64,000 nucleotides of DNA from Mesaphorura yosii (lineage: Eukaryota; Arthropoda; Collembola; Poduromorpha; Tullbergiidae): the NCBI GenBank assembly GCA_009869945.1, contig WIXG01000054.1, positions 124,001 through 188,000 on the forward strand. The letters are read 5' to 3'. The position numbers were made by a program, and so were the translations under genes. The notes below the pieces were generated by a model, which saw nothing but the letters and a program-made list of their open reading frames with translations, did no database searches and was not told where the DNA came from. Positions 61,012 to 64,000 of this stretch are shown here, piece after piece. Every line of letters begins with the position of its first letter. Position 1 is the stretch's first letter.

Positions 61012-61822
61012 ATGGCACTGAAGGTTCTTATCCTCGCGCTTGCTTTCGTGGTCGCCGTTCACGGCCACGGTAAATTGATGAAACCACCAAGCCGTTCTTC
61101 GGTTTGGCGCCTTCCAGAATTCGCGCACTTGAATCCCACTCCAAACTGGTCTGATAATGAACTGTACTGCGGATCCGTCCACCAGGCTGATGATCCAGGC
61201 ACCAACTGCGGAGTCTGTAAGTGAATTTAATGTGCAGCTTGAAGAATATGGTCGTGGCTAGAATTTAGACAGATTATAACAAAGAAATCTGGAATTTGTT
61301 TGCCAGGCGGCGACCCACTTTCCCAGGCCCAGCCCAGAGACAACGAACGCGGTGGAAAGTACGCAAACGGAATCATCACAGCAACCTACTCAGCTGGACA
61401 GGTCATCGATGTCGAGGTGGACCTCAACGCTGCCCACTTGGGTAACATGGAATGGCGTCTCTGTACCAACGCCCAGTCCGAGACTCAAGATTGCTTCAAT
61501 CAGCATGTGCTCCAGCGTGCCGATGGCCGTGGCAGCAAGCTGCCTGTTGATCAGGGCCCGAACTGGTACAGAACTCAGCTGAGACTCCCCGCTGGCGTCA
61601 GGTGCAACCCATGCGTCATCCAATGGAATTACCGCGCTGGTAAGATTCCGGCAGCAATGAACTGTAGCCCTAATCAGAGGCTCCGCTCAGCTCCTTCAGG
61701 TTTCTGAGTACGTATTTTATTCTGCAGGAAACAACTATGGCACTTGCCCTGACGGATCCCAGGCTCTCGGCTGCGGACCCCAAGAGACCTTCCGAGGCTG
61801 TGCTGATGTCGTCATCAACTAA
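61012..61822 (+). CDS. AA15 lytic polysaccharide monooxygenase
   Basis: Three exons (61012-61216, 61307-61639, 61728-61822) give 210 aa. Signal cleavage after residue 18 (VVAVHG|HGKLMKPPSR) exposes His19 as the mature N-terminus, the first ligand of the copper histidine brace. His112 in AAHLGNMEWRLC is the second ligand. The C-terminal GCGPQETFRGCADVVIN carries the conserved Phe near the axial site. Cysteine pairs (CGSV, CGVCGD, CNPC, CPDG, GCADV) follow the animal AA15 pattern. AA15 enzymes oxidatively cleave chitin and, in some arthropods, cellulose, acting in digestion, moulting or matrix remodelling. There is no carbohydrate-binding module or GPI tail, so it is a single-domain secreted enzyme. 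AATAAA at 61907-61912. Confidence 0.95.
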
Positions 61823-62245
61823 AAAGCTTCTTGACATACCGCCATTCGTCTTTATAAAAATTAATTACGACCGGATACAATTTTATTGCGTTAAGAAAAT
61901 TTAGAAAATAAAACTATCATTGCCAAATCAACTTTAGCTTTATTTCCGAATCCCGAAACTCACGATCCCAAAGCAGCGCACTGTACCTATCAACGTATCA
62001 AAATCTGAGTTCTATTACGTATTACATTACAATTGACAAAGCATTGGAACGGCGCACGATTCAAATCCCTCGCTTGGCTTGCTTTCAGTGCACTCAATTG
62101 TATAGAAGCGTTCCTACACGTTTAATTCACCGGCATTGCATTGACAGTATTAATTCAATCAATTCAGTGCGTGCATTTTTGTGCTTACCAGCAATTAAAT
62201 TGTAATTGAGTATCAGTTAGCTATCAGTTTTCATCCTCATTCAAG
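61823..62245. other. Intergenic region between LPMO and SNRPE
   Basis: It holds the LPMO 3' UTR and the SNRPE promoter. No TATA box is evident; TCAGTT-type initiator words occur near 62214-62229. No coding content. Confidence 0.5.
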
Positions 62246-62766
62246 ATGTCGTTCAACAAAGGCGGTGGCAAAGTGCAGAAGGTTATGGTCCAGCCCATTG
62301 TAAGCAAATTAGAATTTAGAAGCATTAAACCTGGATTCGATTCTGATTTTTAAACAACTTGAAATTAACGTTGAAATTCTTTAAATGCTGAAGTCGAAGT
62401 GACGAATTCCATTTGATCTTTTGCAGAACCTGATTTTCCGATACCTGCAGCAGAGGACAAAAGTCAGCGTCTGGATATACGAAAATGTTAAACTCCGCAT
62501 AGAAGGACAAATTATTGGGTTCGATGAGTACATGAATCTTGTCATGGACAATGCCGAAGAAGTGGATATCAAGAAAAATACCAGAAAACCAGTTGGTAAG
62601 TTCGGCCGACCCTCTTTATGTTCACGATGTATCGTTGCCCGGATTTTTGTGAGGGCTAACTTAACGCATGCTTCCTTTCTGTGAATTTGCAGGACGTATC
62701 CTCTTGAAAGGTGACAACATTACACTGATCCAAGATTCGAATCCAAAACCATACAGGGATGATTAA
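62246..62766 (+). CDS. SNRPE: Small nuclear ribonucleoprotein E (SmE)
   Basis: Three exons (62246-62299, 62427-62595, 62693-62766) give 98 aa. The protein reads [10 protein letters not shown], then [20 protein letters not shown] (Sm1 motif) and [20 protein letters not shown], and ends with [14 protein letters not shown] (Sm2 motif). These match human SmE nearly throughout. SmE joins F and G to build the heptameric Sm ring around snRNAs U1, U2, U4 and U5. It is a few residues longer than the 92-aa human protein, at the C-terminal tail ([10 protein letters not shown]). Confidence 0.97.
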
Positions 62767-63218
62767 TGAGCGAAAGAACTTTATTGTATCTCATACATTT
62801 TTATTCCCTTCTTACTGCTTAAATCTAAGTTTCGTTATATCCTATCTATTCCCGAGTATAATTTAGTACGATGAAGAAAATACAAAAACCACTTATTTAA
62901 CTCCAGAAATGTGTTATCTTCCATCTTGAACTCGTTTGTAAAAAAATTTGCCTGAGAACACAGAATATCAGCATTTTGGCAGTCTCCGTGTTCGTTCCTT
63001 CGTTGCAAAAAATCCATTCCCTTATCCAATATCTGCATCGCGTAAATGGTGATAAGATAAAGGAAAGGTGCCAGGGTCCGTGTCTGTAGCTATGAGTACT
63101 CACACGTTTATGTCTAACGTTACGTAGCGGCTCAGTCGATCCGACCGTAAAAGCATTTGTAGCTGTGATCGGTTAGTGTGATTGCATTTTCGACACCGAT
63201 TAATTAGTATTCGGTAGC
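62767..63218. other. Intergenic region
   Basis: This is 3' flank of SNRPE and 5' flank of the next gene. No clear AATAAA just after SNRPE; no coding content recognised. Confidence 0.5.
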
Positions 63219-63648
63219 ATGGCCTTATTCCAGAAACTACAGACTGTTGTAGATTCACATAAAAGCACAAGTATGGCAAAAACTGACAATCCACGTCTTT
63301 CCTTGGTCAGCACAATGATCAGAGGAAATAATGATAACAAGGACTACGTGTATCGGACAGTTGATAATGGTAAGTACAATATTTTTATGTCCGTAAGCCT
63401 TACTCTAAATTCTAGGAAGATTTCCAATTCGCTCTTGTGTTTAAAGGCACCATGTTGATTGTGGAACGTCGGATTCCATACTTTTTCCGAGAAGTAACAC
63501 TACAAGAGGCTGGACTCACGAGTAAGCTAAAATATTTTCACTCCGCATTACCCATTTCTTCCGCCTTTGGTAATCCAATGATCCTGTTTTAGGAAGCCAA
63601 AGCGCTCCAGTTTCGCTTGCATCCAGAATGACACTCGCAGGTCGATAG
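63219..63648 (+). CDS. Small uncharacterised protein, 93 aa
   Basis: Three exons (63219-63369, 63447-63521, 63593-63648) keep phase through canonical GT-AG introns of 77 and 71 nt and give 93 aa. The product has a polar N-terminus (MALFQKLQTVVDSHKSTSMA), a central segment YRTVDNGTMLIVERRIPYFF, and a basic Ser/Arg end (RSQSAPVSLASRMTLAGR). No signal peptide or transmembrane helix. I do not recognise it. The phase-consistent exons support a real gene. RSQSAP resembles a 14-3-3-type site, but this is only a motif match. Confidence 0.55.
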
Positions 63649-64000
63649 AGCACTCGCTGACGTCGTCTGCCTGCGTCCATCATTTTCATTAGTTGAAACT
63701 CCAAAATTCCATTGAAATACTTTGCCCACTCAATTAAAGACTGATTGGCATGACAGTTGTTGATTATACCTCATCCGGCATTTGAGTAGCTGACTTGACC
63801 TTCACGAGTGGCTTTCCGCGTTCCTTTACTGCTTCCTCACTCAGTCACTTAATCCAACCCAGATTGAAGGAATTCCATTCGTTCCAAACTGACGGCGACG
63901 GGCATATTTACACTGAACTTCTTTAGCACCGTCGTGCCACATCCACGCAATCGCAAATTCATCTTCATCTTCCTCCGCTTGTGTTTATTTATCTTTTCAC
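63649..64000. other. Window end, no gene identified
   Basis: No coding content or RNA gene is recognised in the last 350 bp. An AATTAAAGA word near 63732 may be the polyadenylation signal of the preceding gene. Confidence 0.4.

Overview
The window is nuclear DNA of an animal, most likely a pancrustacean arthropod. Genes carry GT-AG introns that are usually only 44-90 nt long, genes lie on both strands, and 3' ends carry AATAAA signals. Several promoters show a TATA box about 30 bp upstream of a TCAGT-type initiator, as in arthropods. The gene set fits too: a chitin-active-type AA15 LPMO, a trehalose/sugar transporter of the Tret1 kind, and an arthropod-style secreted CUB protein. I cannot fix the species; a springtail or a small crustacean would fit. 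I saw no transposon, viral fossil, CRISPR array or tRNA.

Layout. Positions 1-19632 hold no gene I can support. From 19.6 kb the window is compact: a GPI-anchored cysteine-rich two-repeat protein (-), U2 snRNP A' (-), Bora (+), TAF1 (-), a single-domain rhodanese (+), a gene-poor 2.9 kb, an SLC26 anion transporter (+), a BED zinc-finger gene (-), a secreted CUB protein (+), a type II membrane M1 aminopeptidase (-), and PABPN1/Pabp2 (+).

From 48.3 to 56.0 kb lies a secretory block. It has three paralogous six-cysteine secreted proteins (two +, one -). Among them sit a bacterial-type GHL10 glycosidase (-) with an animal-like signal peptide and a Cys-rich N-terminal extension, an MFS sugar transporter (+), and a small secreted Cys-rich peptide (+). 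The block is followed by a C2H2/AT-hook protein (+), the AA15 LPMO (+), SmE (+) and a 93-aa unknown gene (+).

How the genes fit together. The housekeeping set (TAF1, U2A', SmE, PABPN1, Bora) covers transcription initiation, splicing, polyadenylation and mitosis and shows no operon logic. The secreted glycosidase, LPMO, aminopeptidase and sugar transporter would suit a gut or cuticle polysaccharide and peptide digestion programme, but co-function is inference from proximity only. The best candidates for something undescribed are the six-cysteine secreted family (C-x13-15-C-x12-14-C-x18-C-x11-C-x21-C) and the apparently horizontally acquired, domain-extended GHL10 enzyme placed among its members. 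Exon coordinates were derived by hand from splice signals and reading-frame continuity.
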